From assembly GCA_043101605.1 (NCBI GenBank), contig JBICIG010000017.1, positions 7,151-71,150 of the forward strand: 64,000 bases of DNA, in the 5' to 3' direction. Both the position numbers and the translations under genes were made by a program. Shown here piece by piece: positions 8,795 through 18,594 of this stretch (its first letter is position 1; each line of letters begins with the position of its first letter). The notes below the pieces were generated by a model. It did no database searches, was not told the DNA's origin, and saw nothing but the letters and a program-made list of their open reading frames with translations. This stretch comes from JBICIG01 sp043101605. Lineage in GTDB: Bacteria; Planctomycetota; Phycisphaerae; Phycisphaerales; UBA1924.

Positions 8795-11422
8795 ATGAGC
8801 GCCAAGTGGCGACGAAGCCAGGCCTGGGAGCGGGAGGCGTTCCCCCGCTGGGCGGCTCCGGTGCGCTGGGTGCTGCACGCGTTCAGCACGATCTGGCTGG
8901 CGGTGATCCTGCTGTCGCTGGTGTCGCTGTTCGCGGTGCTCGCGTCGGTGCCGGTGGGTTTGCTGGCGCTGGTGCCGACTTACCTGATCTATGGCGTCAC
9001 GCTGCTGGCGGTGGTCGGGATCGTCGAAGTCGTCGGGCTCGGCTTGCTGCGCGGCGTGACGCGGAAGCTCGATCGCGTCTGGCGCGTGGCTGGGTTCATC
9101 GTCGGGGGCGTTGCGCTGGTGGCCGGGGGCGCGGTGCTGTGGCATCAGGCGGTCTGGCCCGCGCTGCGCTACGAGCCGGCAACGGGCGAGGGCGTGCGCC
9201 TGTTCGCGTCGTTCGTCGAGGAGTACAAGGCGACGACGATCCGTCGGCTGCCGGCGTTCGAGATGACCGAACTCGAGTTCTATTCGTGGTGGCCCATGAA
9301 GCTGCTGCTGATCGCGTTCGTGATCAACATGACGACCGCGACGATCCGGCGGATCGAGTTCCGGTTCGTGAACCTCGGCGTGCTGACGGTGCACTCGGGG
9401 ATCATCATCATCGCGCTGGGGAGCGTGTACTACGCGTCGGTCAAGACCGAGGGGGACACGCTGCTCGCGGCCGGGCCGCCCGATGAGTTCGGCAGGATCA
9501 CGCCGGGCCCGGCGCAGCGGATCTACTTCGATTCGACCGCGGTCGCGCTGCATGTGCGCACCGAGACGGGGCGGTGGTTGCAGCTCCCGATCCGGGGCGT
9601 GCCGCGGTACAACGACTACGGGCTGGGGCTGACCGCGGGACCGACGGCGTGGACTGAGATCGGTGCGCCGGTCGAGCGGCCCGAGCACGCAGACCGCGAG
9701 CTTTCGATCCAGGCGCCGCCGATCCCGGGCGAGTCGTTCCTGTCGGATGTCAGCCTCCGCGTCGTGGGGTACGCCGAGTACGCGCGCCCGAACCTGCTGA
9801 GCGATTGGCTGATCGTCGACCCGCGGGAGTTGGCGATCCGTCCCGGGGCGTCGCTGAACCCGATGCACGAGGTGATCCTGCGCGGGTCGGGGGCCGAGTT
9901 GCCGTTCTTCATGCTCCCGCGCACGCCCGCGGCGAGGTTCATCAAGGGCGAGGACTTCGACATCGAGCTGCTCGACGAATCCGAGAGCGAGCGGCTCGCG
10001 ACGCTGCGTGAGACCCTGCCGCCCGGGACTTACGGGGCGTTGGTGGCCGAGGTGCCCGGATCGGACTTCCGCCGGGTGATCCCGATCATGCGGTCGAGCG
10101 GGCTGCGCGAGGGGAAGATCGCGCTGGGCGAGACGGGGTACACGCTGGAGGTCGAGGGGTTCCAGGCGACGCCGCAGCTCCCGATCGTGACCAAGGGGTA
10201 CGAGGGGCAGGAGTCGAGCCTGGTGACGATCAAGGTCGAGTCTCCCACGGGGGATCGGTACACGCGCTGGGTGTACGCACGGTTCCCGGCGATCGCGCAG
10301 GAGTTCGTCGAGCCCGACCCCGAATCCGCGGCGATCGGGATGATGCCGGCGCGGCGGGATCCCGAGCCCGGGCTGAAGCTGTCGTTCATCGACGCGACGC
10401 GCGCGCACCTGGTGCTGGCGCACCGGCTCGATGATTCCTACGACGCGTGGCTGCGCCTGCCGGGCGGGTCGATCGAGGCGCTGCCCTCGGCGGGCCCGGG
10501 CGAGGATCTGGAGGTCGTGCCGGGTGAGCTGACGATCGCGTTCGGGCGCTCGTGGGCGCACGCCGAGCGGTATCGAAGGCCGGTGGTCGAGCCCGAGATC
10601 AACCGCGAGAAGGACCAGATCGGGACGCACCGCTTTGCGCGCCTGGCGGTGGAGGTAACCAGCAGCAAGCCCGGGCTGGAGAACTGGCGCCGGATCGTCT
10701 GGGTGCCGTTCATCGAGTATGTCGGGCAGACTTCCGACGATCGCGACAGCGCCGGGACGGTGACGCTCCCTGACGGGCGGCAGCTGACGGTCGCGTTCGG
10801 TCGGCTGTGGCGTCGGCTGCCCGGCTTTACGGTGCAGCTCGTGGATTTCGACATGATCGAGTACGAGCACCGCGGCGCGCCGCGGGACTACCAGTCGACG
10901 GTGCGGGTCGAGCCTTCGGGGGCGCCGGTCGAGGCGTGGTCGTTCCTGCCCGAGCCGATCCGCCGGCGGCTGCCCGAGTCTCTGCGGACGCGGGAGGTGC
11001 GGTTCGAGCCGTTCACGCATGTTGCCAAGCTCAACGCGCCGCTGCGGGCGCCGTTCAATATCTACGACGAGTCGATGAACCCGGTGTCGCGGTTCTTCGG
11101 GAGGCTCGTCAGCGGGCTCAACCCGCACCAGTACAAGTTCGCGCAGGCGGGGTGGGACCGGCAGAGCTGGGAGTCGTCGCGGCAGGTCGCCGACGAGAAG
11201 AACGCCGAGCTGCGCGCGCGCGGGCTCGAGCCGAGGCACGAGCCGTTCGCGCGGTTCACGATTCTGCATGTGGGGAACAACGCGGGGATCCACATCATCG
11301 CGTTGGGGGGGATCCTGATGGCGCTGGGCATCCCGTGGGCGTTCTATGTGAAGCCCTGGCTGCTCCGGCGGAAGAAGAAAGCGATCCAGAGGCAGCTCGC
11401 TGCCAGCAAGGCCGCCGCATGA
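8795..11422 (+). CDS. ResB-like cytochrome c maturation protein (large)
   Basis: Likely the ResB/Ccs1-type half of system II cytochrome c maturation, which carries haem and apocytochrome to the outer face of the membrane. The 875-residue protein has clustered N-terminal helices (about 25-55, 60-80, 90-115), a further helix pair near 170-215 with VNLGVLTVHSGIIIIALGSVYYASVKTEG split across it, a periplasmic domain of roughly 600 residues, and a final C-terminal helix (HIIALGGILMALGIPWAFYV). GNNAGIHIIALGG near the end is ResB-like. ATG 8795 follows a GAGGAAG site. The stop overlaps the start of the CcsA-like gene (ATGA), supporting a two-protein complex. The family call rests on topology and this coupling. 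Confidence 0.75.
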   Translation: MSAKWRRSQAWEREAFPRWAAPVRWVLHAFSTIWLAVILLSLVSLFAVLASVPVGLLALVPTYLIYGVTLLAVVGIVEVVGLGLLRGVTRKLDRVWRVAGFIVGGVALVAGGAVLWHQAVWPALRYEPATGEGVRLFASFVEEYKATTIRRLPAFEMTELEFYSWWPMKLLLIAFVINMTTATIRRIEFRFVNLGVLTVHSGIIIIALGSVYYASVKTEGDTLLAAGPPDEFGRITPGPAQRIYFDSTAVALHVRTETGRWLQLPIRGVPRYNDYGLGLTAGPTAWTEIGAPVERPEHADRELSIQAPPIPGESFLSDVSLRVVGYAEYARPNLLSDWLIVDPRELAIRPGASLNPMHEVILRGSGAELPFFMLPRTPAARFIKGEDFDIELLDESESERLATLRETLPPGTYGALVAEVPGSDFRRVIPIMRSSGLREGKIALGETGYTLEVEGFQATPQLPIVTKGYEGQESSLVTIKVESPTGDRYTRWVYARFPAIAQEFVEPDPESAAIGMMPARRDPEPGLKLSFIDATRAHLVLAHRLDDSYDAWLRLPGGSIEALPSAGPGEDLEVVPGELTIAFGRSWAHAERYRRPVVEPEINREKDQIGTHRFARLAVEVTSSKPGLENWRRIVWVPFIEYVGQTSDDRDSAGTVTLPDGRQLTVAFGRLWRRLPGFTVQLVDFDMIEYEHRGAPRDYQSTVRVEPSGAPVEAWSFLPEPIRRRLPESLRTREVRFEPFTHVAKLNAPLRAPFNIYDESMNPVSRFFGRLVSGLNPHQYKFAQAGWDRQSWESSRQVADEKNAELRARGLEPRHEPFARFTILHVGNNAGIHIIALGGILMALGIPWAFYVKPWLLRRKKKAIQRQLAASKAAA

Positions 11423-13329
11423 TCCGATCAATGCGATCCATCCGATCACTCATCACCCGGAGCCCGCTCCTCCCGTTCGCCCTGGTGCTGGGGCTGCTGG
11501 CGCCCGCGTCGTCGGCGTGGGCGCAGGCGGCGCCCGAGGGCAACGCGCACCCGGCCGAGCAACTCGTCGAAGAGGCCGCCGCGGACCTGCCCAACCCGTT
11601 CGGGGAGCCTTCCTCGGGGCATCATCACGACCACGACCACTCGGACCCGTATGTCCACGCGAAGGAGAAGATCGCCTTCGCCCGGCAGGTGGATGTCGGG
11701 CCGCTGCGCGACCTGGCGGTGTTCCACAACACGCGGGTGAAGATCGTCGACACGCTGGCGCGGGAGACGGTCGCGACGCTGACGGGCAAGAAGCGGTTCG
11801 TCGAGGAGTTCCGCGACGCCGAGGGCGAGGTGACCGAGTACGCGTTCGACCCGGTCTTCACGATGTTCGACCTGGTGATCGACCCCGGGCACTACGCCGA
11901 CCGCCCGATTCTGCATGTGGGCTACCTGCCGCTGCGCAAGGAGTTCGTGGAGCGATTCTTCCCGATGCCGCGGGACGCGAGCGAGGAGGTCGCCGCCGAG
12001 GTCGAGGAGCGGCGCCGGTCGTACCTGAAGCTGACGCGCATCACGCCGGTGATGTTCAACGCCGAGATCGAGGGCATCGTCGCCGACTACGACACCAACG
12101 AGCCCTACCGCGACGGCATCGGGCGGCTCGGGCGGGCGGTCCAGCTCTGGAACTCCTCGCGAGCGAACCTGCTGATGATCGCGCCCGAGAGCACGAGCGA
12201 TCACTGGCACCACCTGGCCGAGAGCTATCCCAAGGCGGCCGAGGCCCAGCGGATCGCCCGCGAATTGGGGGCGGCGTGGCGGGCGCAGCGTGTCGAAGAC
12301 ACCAACCGGCTGATCGGCGAGCTGGCGGCGGTCCTCCCGACGATCAACCCCGAACTCTACCCGACGACCAAGCGGTCGCTCGAGCTCGCGTACAACCGGT
12401 CGGCCCCGTTCACCTGGGGGTACTGGTCGTACCTGCTGGCGCTGGTCACGCTGCTGATCGCGTTCGGCACGCACCGGCGCGGCATCCTGCGCACGGGCAT
12501 GGTGTTCCTGTTCGTCGCGATCGGGCTGCACGCGTTCGGGTTCATCGCGCGGTGCCTGATCGCCGAGCGGTTCGCGATCCAGAACCAGTTCGAGTCGATG
12601 ACGGGCGTGAGCCTGTTCGCGTCGCTGGTGGCGGTCTTCCTGATGGCGTGGAAGCGGCAGCCGCTGTTCGGGGCGGCCGCCGCCGCCACGGGCTTCCTCG
12701 TGCTCATCACCGCGACCGAGACGGGCATCCCGGGCGTCGAGGTGCAGCGCGAGGCCGCGATCCTCAATACCTCGGTGCTGCTCAAGTACCATGTCACGAT
12801 CGTGCTCACCTCGTACGGGCTGATCGCGCTGGGCTTCATCCTCAGCCTGTTCTACCTGGTGACGCACTACGCCTCCAAGCTGGGTGCCAAGCGGCTCGAG
12901 GCGGCGGGTCTCACGCCGGCGCTCGCCGTCGCGACCGGCGCGGTCGAGCCGACCAGCCGGGGGGGAGCCGCGGGCGGGGACGCCAACGCGGCCGAAGGTG
13001 CCAAGAGCCCGCCGACGCAGCGCACCCTCCGCGACCTCGACACCGCGACGATGATCGTCCTCCAGCTCGCGTTCTGGACGCTCGGCGTCGGCATCCTGCT
13101 CGGCGCGTGGTGGGCGGACCACTCGTGGGGCCGCTGGTGGGCGTTCGACCCGAAGGAAACCTGGGCGCTGGTCACCTGGATCATCTACCTGATCGTGATC
13201 CACACGCGATTCACCGCGAAGAACCGCGGTCTCGTCACGGCGTGGCTGAGCGTCGTGGGGTTCGTGGTGATGCTGTGGACCTACTTCGGGGTGAACCTGT
13301 TGTTGCCGGGGCTGCACGCGTACGCGTGA
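11419..13329 (+). CDS. ccsA: CcsA/CcmF-type cytochrome c haem-attachment protein
   Basis: Haem-handling partner of the preceding ResB-like protein in system II maturation. The 636-residue protein has a cleavable signal peptide (ending SSAWAQA), a His-rich stretch near 72-82, a soluble region of about 250 residues, then a C-terminal polytopic domain. The family tryptophan-rich haem motif reads WGRWWAFDPKETWALVTW, flanked by conserved His residues (LKYHVTIVLTSYGLI and IYLIVIHTR). The N-terminal soluble extension is unusual compared with about 300-residue CcsA proteins. The start overlaps the previous stop by 4 bases, and its own stop overlaps the GTG of the next gene. It presumably matures the haem domain of CoxB and other c-type cytochromes. 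Confidence 0.88.
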   Translation: MIRSMRSIRSLITRSPLLPFALVLGLLAPASSAWAQAAPEGNAHPAEQLVEEAAADLPNPFGEPSSGHHHDHDHSDPYVHAKEKIAFARQVDVGPLRDLAVFHNTRVKIVDTLARETVATLTGKKRFVEEFRDAEGEVTEYAFDPVFTMFDLVIDPGHYADRPILHVGYLPLRKEFVERFFPMPRDASEEVAAEVEERRRSYLKLTRITPVMFNAEIEGIVADYDTNEPYRDGIGRLGRAVQLWNSSRANLLMIAPESTSDHWHHLAESYPKAAEAQRIARELGAAWRAQRVEDTNRLIGELAAVLPTINPELYPTTKRSLELAYNRSAPFTWGYWSYLLALVTLLIAFGTHRRGILRTGMVFLFVAIGLHAFGFIARCLIAERFAIQNQFESMTGVSLFASLVAVFLMAWKRQPLFGAAAAATGFLVLITATETGIPGVEVQREAAILNTSVLLKYHVTIVLTSYGLIALGFILSLFYLVTHYASKLGAKRLEAAGLTPALAVATGAVEPTSRGGAAGGDANAAEGAKSPPTQRTLRDLDTATMIVLQLAFWTLGVGILLGAWWADHSWGRWWAFDPKETWALVTWIIYLIVIHTRFTAKNRGLVTAWLSVVGFVVMLWTYFGVNLLLPGLHAYA

Positions 13330-14036
13330 GCCGCCTCTTCCGCCAAACCCTCGCCCGCCCCTCCGATCGCGTGGCGGTCGATCTCCTCGGCCAGCGGCTC
13401 GTCCGCATCCTCCCCGACGGCTCGCGCCTCGCCGGCATCATCGTCGAGACCGAGGCGTACCTTGGCGTCACCGATCGCGCGGCTCACTCCTTCGGCGGGC
13501 GGCGCACGCCTCGCGTCGAGTCGATGTACGCCCGGGCCGGCACGGCGTATGTCTACTTCACCTACGGCATGCACCACTGCTTCAATGTCGTGGCTGGGAA
13601 GCCCGGCGAGCCGGTCGCGGTGCTGATCCGTGCGCTCGAACCGGTCGAAGGGCTCGACGCAATGTTCGCCGCCCGCGCCAAGGCGAAGAAGCCCGAAGAC
13701 CTCTGCTCGGGCCCCGGCAAGCTCTGCCAGGCGCTCGCGATCGACCGGACGCTCGACGGCGAGGACCTGATCGAAGGCGGCGTTCTCTTTCTCGAACGGG
13801 CCAGTCGAAGGCCGATAAGAACGGGTGAAATCGTCCGGACGCCGCGGATCGGCGTCGAGTCGGCCGGGAAGTGGCCGGGCAGGTGGGCCGAGCGTCCGCT
13901 GCGGTGGTATCTCCCCTCGCCGCATGTGAGCGTGCGGCGGCGCGGGGATCGGCCGGGGGAGCTTTCGGCGCCGCTCGCGGCGAGTCCGAGGGCCGCGGGT
14001 CGGGCGAAGTCTCCCGGGTCGCCCGGGCGTGACTAG
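13326..14036 (+). CDS. mpg: 3-methyladenine DNA glycosylase, AAG/Mpg family
   Basis: Base-excision repair enzyme that removes alkylated and deaminated purines. The 236-residue protein shows the AAG signature in order: ETEAYLGVTDRAAHSFGG, RTPRVESMYARAGTAYVYFTYGMHHCFNVV with the DNA-intercalating Tyr region, and GPGKLCQALAIDRTLDG near the base-binding pocket. The Arg/Pro/Ser-rich last 40 residues go beyond the usual family end. It starts at GTG overlapping the ccsA stop (GTGA) and ends at TAG, showing that TAG is used as a normal stop in this genome. A second, unrelated alkyl-purine glycosylase (tag) lies at 30991. Confidence 0.93.
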   Translation: MSRLFRQTLARPSDRVAVDLLGQRLVRILPDGSRLAGIIVETEAYLGVTDRAAHSFGGRRTPRVESMYARAGTAYVYFTYGMHHCFNVVAGKPGEPVAVLIRALEPVEGLDAMFAARAKAKKPEDLCSGPGKLCQALAIDRTLDGEDLIEGGVLFLERASRRPIRTGEIVRTPRIGVESAGKWPGRWAERPLRWYLPSPHVSVRRRGDRPGELSAPLAASPRAAGRAKSPGSPGRD

Positions 14037-14108
14037 TATCCGAGCGTGCCCCGCCGGCGCTCCGGCTGGCGTGGGGGTCCCCATGGAGGGGAAACCGGAG
14101 ACCGAGGC

Positions 14109-14507
14109 GTGTCCGACGAAGCAAAGATCGACTGGTCGAGGCTGATTGACGATTCGCCCTATCCCCCGCAGGCGTTCGAGTTCGTGCGTCAGGGGCTCGC
14201 CCACACCGTCAGCAGCGTGCACGAGGGCGTGCCCGGGCTCAGCGACGACGAGAGCCACCATGTCACCGGGGCCCAGCTCTGCTTCGGGCTCAAGGACTAC
14301 GCGATCCGTCGCTACGGCAAGCTGGCGAGGACGGTCCTGCAGCGGTGGGGGATCCACCGCACGGGCGACTTTGGTCGGATCGTCTTTGCGATGGTCGATG
14401 CCGGGCTGATGCGCAAGACCGATGAGGACTCGATCGAGGACTTCGACGAGGTCTACGGGTTCGACGAGGCGTTCGAGTCGCTCGAGCCCGCGCCGCTGAC
14501 CGCCTGA
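14109..14507 (+). CDS. Minf_1886-family protein of unknown function
   Basis: A small soluble protein of 132 residues. The motif YPPQAFEFVRQGLAHTV, followed by a His-Val-Thr-Gly segment and a helical LKDYAIRRYGKLARTVLQRWGI region, matches the Minf_1886 family found widely in Planctomycetota and Verrucomicrobiota; no activity is known. The C-terminus is acidic. I prefer GTG 14109 (VSDEAKIDW) to the upstream ATG 14046, which would add an Arg/Gly-rich segment; GGAG lies about 11 bases before the GTG. It follows mpg by about 70 bases. Confidence 0.85.
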   Translation: MSDEAKIDWSRLIDDSPYPPQAFEFVRQGLAHTVSSVHEGVPGLSDDESHHVTGAQLCFGLKDYAIRRYGKLARTVLQRWGIHRTGDFGRIVFAMVDAGLMRKTDEDSIEDFDEVYGFDEAFESLEPAPLTA

Positions 14508-14540
14508 CGGTTCCCGCCCCGAGCCGGTATCCTGCCGCCC

Positions 14541-16052
14541 ATGACGGGCCCCGAGCCGGACGCCAATCCCCAAGCCGAGCCTTCCGGCGAGAAGCCGCCG
14601 CGCGACTGGCGGTCGATGCACCTCTGGCAGTTCCAGCCGGTGCGCGATGTGCTGGTGGTTCTGAGCATTCTGTGGCTGCTGCAGCTCGGGTACATGCTGC
14701 GGCTGGTGACGGTGCCGCTGCTGCTGGCGGTGGCGCTGGCGTACCTGTTCGAGCCGCTGGTCGTGCGGCTGACGCGGGTGCGGTGGATCAATCGGCAGGT
14801 CGCCGCCGGTGGGATCATCGTCGCCGGGGCGGTGCTGGTCGTCGTGCCGGTCACGCTGGGTGCGGGGTTCGCGGTGGTGCAGGGCGTGGGGTACGCGCGC
14901 ACGCTGGCGACGAATGTCGAGGCGGTGATCGAGTCGGCCGAGAACCCCGAGAACGAGCAACTCCGAGCCGACCTGCCCAACGACGCGTGGGTCTTCATCC
15001 GCGACTGGCTCGTCGAGCAGCAGCAGCGGGAAGCCGAGGCCCGCGAGGAGATGGCCGAGGAGATCCGCCAGCGTGGCACGCGCCCGGCCGAGGGCGGGGA
15101 AGGGCGCGATCCGTCCGCGGGGACCGAGGGCGATGGGGGCAACGCGGGCGGCGAACCGGGCGCCAACCCGGGGGCGGATCCGGGGAGCGGCTCGCCCACC
15201 GGGCGGGGCCCGGCGGTGGGCACGACCGACGAAGCCGTCACCGAGGCGCTCGCCTCGAGCGCGACGCAGCGTTCCGATGTGATCGCGGCGGCCGACTATG
15301 TCCTGAACTGGGTCCGCGCCAACGCCGACGCGATCGCCAAGCAGGCGCTCGAGACCGGTTCGGGGGCGGTGTCGGCGGCGCTGGGCGCGATCGCCTCCAT
15401 CGGGCTCCTGTTCTTCAGCGGGTTCCTGACCGCGTTCTTCTTCTTCTTCATCTGCACCGGGTGGGGACGCGTCCGCGGGTTCTGGTCCGAGCTGATCCCC
15501 GAACGCCGCAAGAGCCGCGTCTTCGACCTCGCCTCGAAGATGGATGTCGTGATCAGCGGGTTCATCCGCGGGCGGCTGATCATCGCGTTCATCCTGTCGA
15601 TCTACTTCACGGTCGCGTACTGGGTGATCGGGCTGCCGATGCCGCTGGTCTTCGGGCCGGCGGTGGGGCTGATCTCGATCGTGCCGTATGTCGCGCTGAT
15701 CAGCATCCCGATCACGATCACGGCGTTGTGGCTCGACCCGCACACGATGTTCGCGTTCCAGGAGTCCATCTGGTGGGTCCTGCTTGCGCCGGTCGCGGTC
15801 TACCAGATCGGGCAGCTCGCCGACGACTATGTCCTCACCCCGCTGATCCAGGGCAAGACGACCGACATGGAGACCCCGACGATTCTCTTCGCCTCGATCG
15901 CCGGCGGGGTGCTGGCGGGGGTGTACGGGTTGCTCATCGCCATCCCCGCCGCCGCCTGCATCAAGATCCTGCTCCGCGAGATCTTCTGGCCCCGCGTGCG
16001 GGCCTGGTCGCGCGGCGAGGCGTCGGACATCCTGCCCTTCGGCGACGACTGA
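14541..16052 (+). CDS. AI-2E/PerM-family membrane transporter
   Basis: Polytopic protein of 503 residues in the AI-2 exporter/PerM family. The first helices (about 35-85 and 95-120) match the family N-terminus (YLFEPLVVRLTRV). The usual amphipathic soluble segment follows, here enlarged by a Gly/Pro/Ala-rich linker (about 175-235). The C-terminal helices contain SGFIRGRLIIAFILSIYF, GLPMPLVFGPAVGLISIVPYV and QIGQLADDYVLTPLIQGKTTDM, the most conserved family blocks. Substrates of this family are mostly unproven (autoinducer-2, small metabolites, or Na+/H+ exchange), so transport direction is left open. It is convergent with the gene at 16177. Confidence 0.9.
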   Translation: MTGPEPDANPQAEPSGEKPPRDWRSMHLWQFQPVRDVLVVLSILWLLQLGYMLRLVTVPLLLAVALAYLFEPLVVRLTRVRWINRQVAAGGIIVAGAVLVVVPVTLGAGFAVVQGVGYARTLATNVEAVIESAENPENEQLRADLPNDAWVFIRDWLVEQQQREAEAREEMAEEIRQRGTRPAEGGEGRDPSAGTEGDGGNAGGEPGANPGADPGSGSPTGRGPAVGTTDEAVTEALASSATQRSDVIAAADYVLNWVRANADAIAKQALETGSGAVSAALGAIASIGLLFFSGFLTAFFFFFICTGWGRVRGFWSELIPERRKSRVFDLASKMDVVISGFIRGRLIIAFILSIYFTVAYWVIGLPMPLVFGPAVGLISIVPYVALISIPITITALWLDPHTMFAFQESIWWVLLAPVAVYQIGQLADDYVLTPLIQGKTTDMETPTILFASIAGGVLAGVYGLLIAIPAAACIKILLREIFWPRVRAWSRGEASDILPFGDD

Positions 16053-16176
16053 CCGGGCGACGCGTCACAACGCGCCCCGGTGCGGCGCGATCACGCCCGC
16101 GTGCGACGGGCTTGGCCCGGAGGGCAAGCCGCGGCACATGGTTCGACATGGCTCGTGTAGATGAGGGCCGAGCGCG

Positions 16177-16827
16177 TCAGCGGCCGCGCTTCTCGAACTG
16201 CTCGGGCAGCGGGTTGTCGTCGGTCTCGCCCTGCCAGAGGATCTGGTAGACCTTCCACTCCCCCTCGCCCGTGCGCACAAGGCTGATGCTGTTGATGCCG
16301 CGCTGGAAGACCTCGCCCTCGGCCTCGAAGCGCGTCTCGTACGAGCTGAACACATGCGCGATCGAGCCGTAGACCTCGATTTCGCGCGCCAGTTCGGTTT
16401 CGAAGAATCCTCGTGTCTGCATGAAGGGCCCGCTGCGCTCGATGTATTCCTCGGGAGTCATCTGCACCGGCCGCGTCCCGCCCTCGCGCGTGGGCGCCAT
16501 CGCCGCCAGCCGCCCGCCTTCGGCAAACAGGGCCCGGAACGCGTCCCAGTCGCGCGGGCCGGCGGGCCCGGAGATCACGGCGTACAGGTCCGCGACGGTC
16601 TCGCGGATGTTGGCGTGGTCCTTCTTCACAAGCGCCTGCAGATCGCCCGGCTGGCGCGGCGTCTCGGGGCCGTCCCGACCGGGTTGCAGTGAGGCAACCG
16701 CTCCACCGACCAGCGACACCCCGATCAACGCCGCGGGCACGGCGAACCCGCCCGAAGCGATCGAACGAATCCGGAATCCAAACGGTCGGGACAAGAACAT
16801 CAACCCACGGCGGCGCGTCGAAGACAT
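16177..16827 (-). CDS. Exported SnoaL/NTF2-like protein
   Basis: The 216-residue protein has an N-terminal hydrophobic segment (about 21-42, GGFAVPAALIGVSLVGG), probably a signal anchor or uncleaved signal, then an NTF2-like cone fold: DLYAVISGPAGPRDWDAFRALFAEGGRL, a YIERS helix, VYGSIAHVFSSYETRF and EWKVYQILWQGE. Family members range from polyketide cyclases to DUF4440-like proteins with no known chemistry, and no substrate is suggested here. ATG 16827 follows GAGGAG at good spacing; the frame is open further upstream but without a better site. Confidence 0.82.
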   Translation of the reverse strand: MSSTRRRGLMFLSRPFGFRIRSIASGGFAVPAALIGVSLVGGAVASLQPGRDGPETPRQPGDLQALVKKDHANIRETVADLYAVISGPAGPRDWDAFRALFAEGGRLAAMAPTREGGTRPVQMTPEEYIERSGPFMQTRGFFETELAREIEVYGSIAHVFSSYETRFEAEGEVFQRGINSISLVRTGEGEWKVYQILWQGETDDNPLPEQFEKRGR

Positions 16828-16971
16828 GCAAGGCTCCTCATCCCCGGCGCGGCAAAGCGCGCGGCGTCCCCGGCGCGGCAAAGCCCCGTCGCGCCCGCTC
16901 GCGGGCGCGCACGCGCCGAACCCTGACTGATACCACGCCCGCCCGCGCGCGGATGCGTCGATTCCGTGGGA

Positions 16972-18480
16972 TCAGCGACGCTTCTTCCCGCCTTTGCGCT
17001 GCTTGAACCGTCCCTTGCCCGACTCGGATCGGGTCGAACCCTTGGACTTGAACCCGGGCAGCCCCGCGACGCCGGGCATCATTCCCGCCATCCCGCCCGC
17101 GCCGAGTTCCTTGACCGCCGCGACCTTGTCGCGCGCCCCCATGCTCGCCATCGCCTTGGTCATCTTGGAGACGGTCTCGAACTGCTTGGTGAGCTGCCCG
17201 ACCTCCTGCTCCTTGGTGCCGCTGCCGCGAGCGATGCGGCGTCGGCGGGAGATGTTGACGATCGAGGGCTTGGCTTTCTCCTGCTCGGTCATCGAGCCGA
17301 TGGTCGCCTCGATCCGGTCGAGCTGCTTGTCGTCGACATGCACATCCTTGAGCGCCTGCCCGACGCCGGGCAGCAGCCCGAGCAACTGCTTGAGCGGGCC
17401 CATCCGGCGCAGCGTCTTGAGCTGCTTGACGAAGTCGTCCATGGTCATCTCGCCCTTGGCCATCTTCGCCTCGAGCCGGGCGACCTCTTCCTCGGTGACC
17501 TCCTGCTGGGCCTTCTCGACGAGGCTGACGACATCGCCCATGCCCAGGATGCGCCCGGCCATGCGCTCGGCGTGGAACTCCTCGATCGCGTCGATCCGCT
17601 CGCCGACGCCGATGAACCGGATCGGCGCGCCGGTGACCTTCTTGACCGAGAGCGCCGCCCCGCCGCGGGTGTCGGAGTCGAACTTGGTCAGGATGATCCC
17701 GTCGACCTCGAGCTTGTCGTGGAACGCCTTGGCGCTGTTGACCGCGTCCTGCCCGGTCATCGCGTCGACGACGAGCATGATCTGGTGCGGGCCGAGCGCC
17801 TTGTTGACGCCCGCGAGTTCGCCCATCAGTTCATCGTTGATGTGCAGCCGCCCGGCCGTATCGAGGATCAGCGTGTCCACGCCCAGCTCGCGGGCCTTCT
17901 TCAGCGCGTTCTGGCAGACTTGCACCGCGACGCCGACCGCCTTGCCGTACGCGGCGCACTTCTCGGGCTCGGCGTAGAAGTGGACCTGCGCCCCGCCCGG
18001 CGCATCGCGCTGGACCTGCTCGGCGACGATCTGGAGCTGTTCCACCGCCGCGGGACGCTGCAGGTCGGCGGCGCAAAGCATCGAGCTGCGCCCGCGCTTC
18101 TTGAGGTACGCCGCCAGCTTGCCGCAGGTCGTGGTTTTGCCCGAGCCCTGGAGCCCGCACATCATCACGACCGTCGGCCCGGGGCTGACGCGCATGATCC
18201 CGGGCGATTCGTCCTCGCCCCCGAGGAACTCGACGAGCCGGCGGTGGACGATCGCGATCATCTCCTCGCCCGGCTTGACGCTCCTGGTCACTTCCTGGCC
18301 GAGCGCATCCTCGACGACGCTCTGGCAGAACGCCTCCACGACGCTGTAGTGCACATCCGCTTCGAGCAGCGCCGTGCGCACCTCGTCCATCGCCTCGCGG
18401 ACATTCGCCTCGCTGATCTTGCCCTGGCCCGAGAGCTTGCGGAAGACGGAGTTGAACCCGTCGCTCAGTCGGTCGAACAT
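16972..18480 (-). CDS. ffh: Signal recognition particle protein Ffh (SRP54)
   Basis: GTPase of the SRP that targets nascent membrane proteins to FtsY and the translocon. The 502-residue protein has an N-domain helix bundle, the G-domain P-loop GLQGSGKTTT, DTAGRLHIND, TKFDSDTRGG and the GxGE element (IGVGERIDAIEEF), then a Met-rich M-domain with the SRP-RNA-binding segment SRRRRIARGSG. The C-terminus is very basic (KQRKGGKKRR). ATG 18480 lies after GAAGGAG; an in-frame upstream extension to 18579 is unlike any Ffh. No SRP RNA was found nearby. Confidence 0.97.
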   Translation of the reverse strand: MFDRLSDGFNSVFRKLSGQGKISEANVREAMDEVRTALLEADVHYSVVEAFCQSVVEDALGQEVTRSVKPGEEMIAIVHRRLVEFLGGEDESPGIMRVSPGPTVVMMCGLQGSGKTTTCGKLAAYLKKRGRSSMLCAADLQRPAAVEQLQIVAEQVQRDAPGGAQVHFYAEPEKCAAYGKAVGVAVQVCQNALKKARELGVDTLILDTAGRLHINDELMGELAGVNKALGPHQIMLVVDAMTGQDAVNSAKAFHDKLEVDGIILTKFDSDTRGGAALSVKKVTGAPIRFIGVGERIDAIEEFHAERMAGRILGMGDVVSLVEKAQQEVTEEEVARLEAKMAKGEMTMDDFVKQLKTLRRMGPLKQLLGLLPGVGQALKDVHVDDKQLDRIEATIGSMTEQEKAKPSIVNISRRRRIARGSGTKEQEVGQLTKQFETVSKMTKAMASMGARDKVAAVKELGAGGMAGMMPGVAGLPGFKSKGSTRSESGKGRFKQRKGGKKRR

Positions 18481-18594
18481 GGACGCTCCTTCGGCAACGG
18501 ACCCGGAATCCACCGGGCCGGCACGGATGAATCGCATGTCAGGGCTGTGACCGCAGCGCTGGAGTCTAGGCCGGCGCACCCCGGGCGAGCCCGC

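Noticed and set aside
8744..11449. 901-residue minus-strand ORF opposite the ResB-like gene
   Set aside because: Arg/Pro/His-rich shadow frame; the plus strand encodes a membrane protein with a ribosome-binding site and coupling to ccsA.
16053..16176. Bidirectional terminator between the convergent genes at 16052 and 16177
   Set aside because: The best hairpin has a 6-base stem and a 10-base loop and lacks a T-run on either strand.
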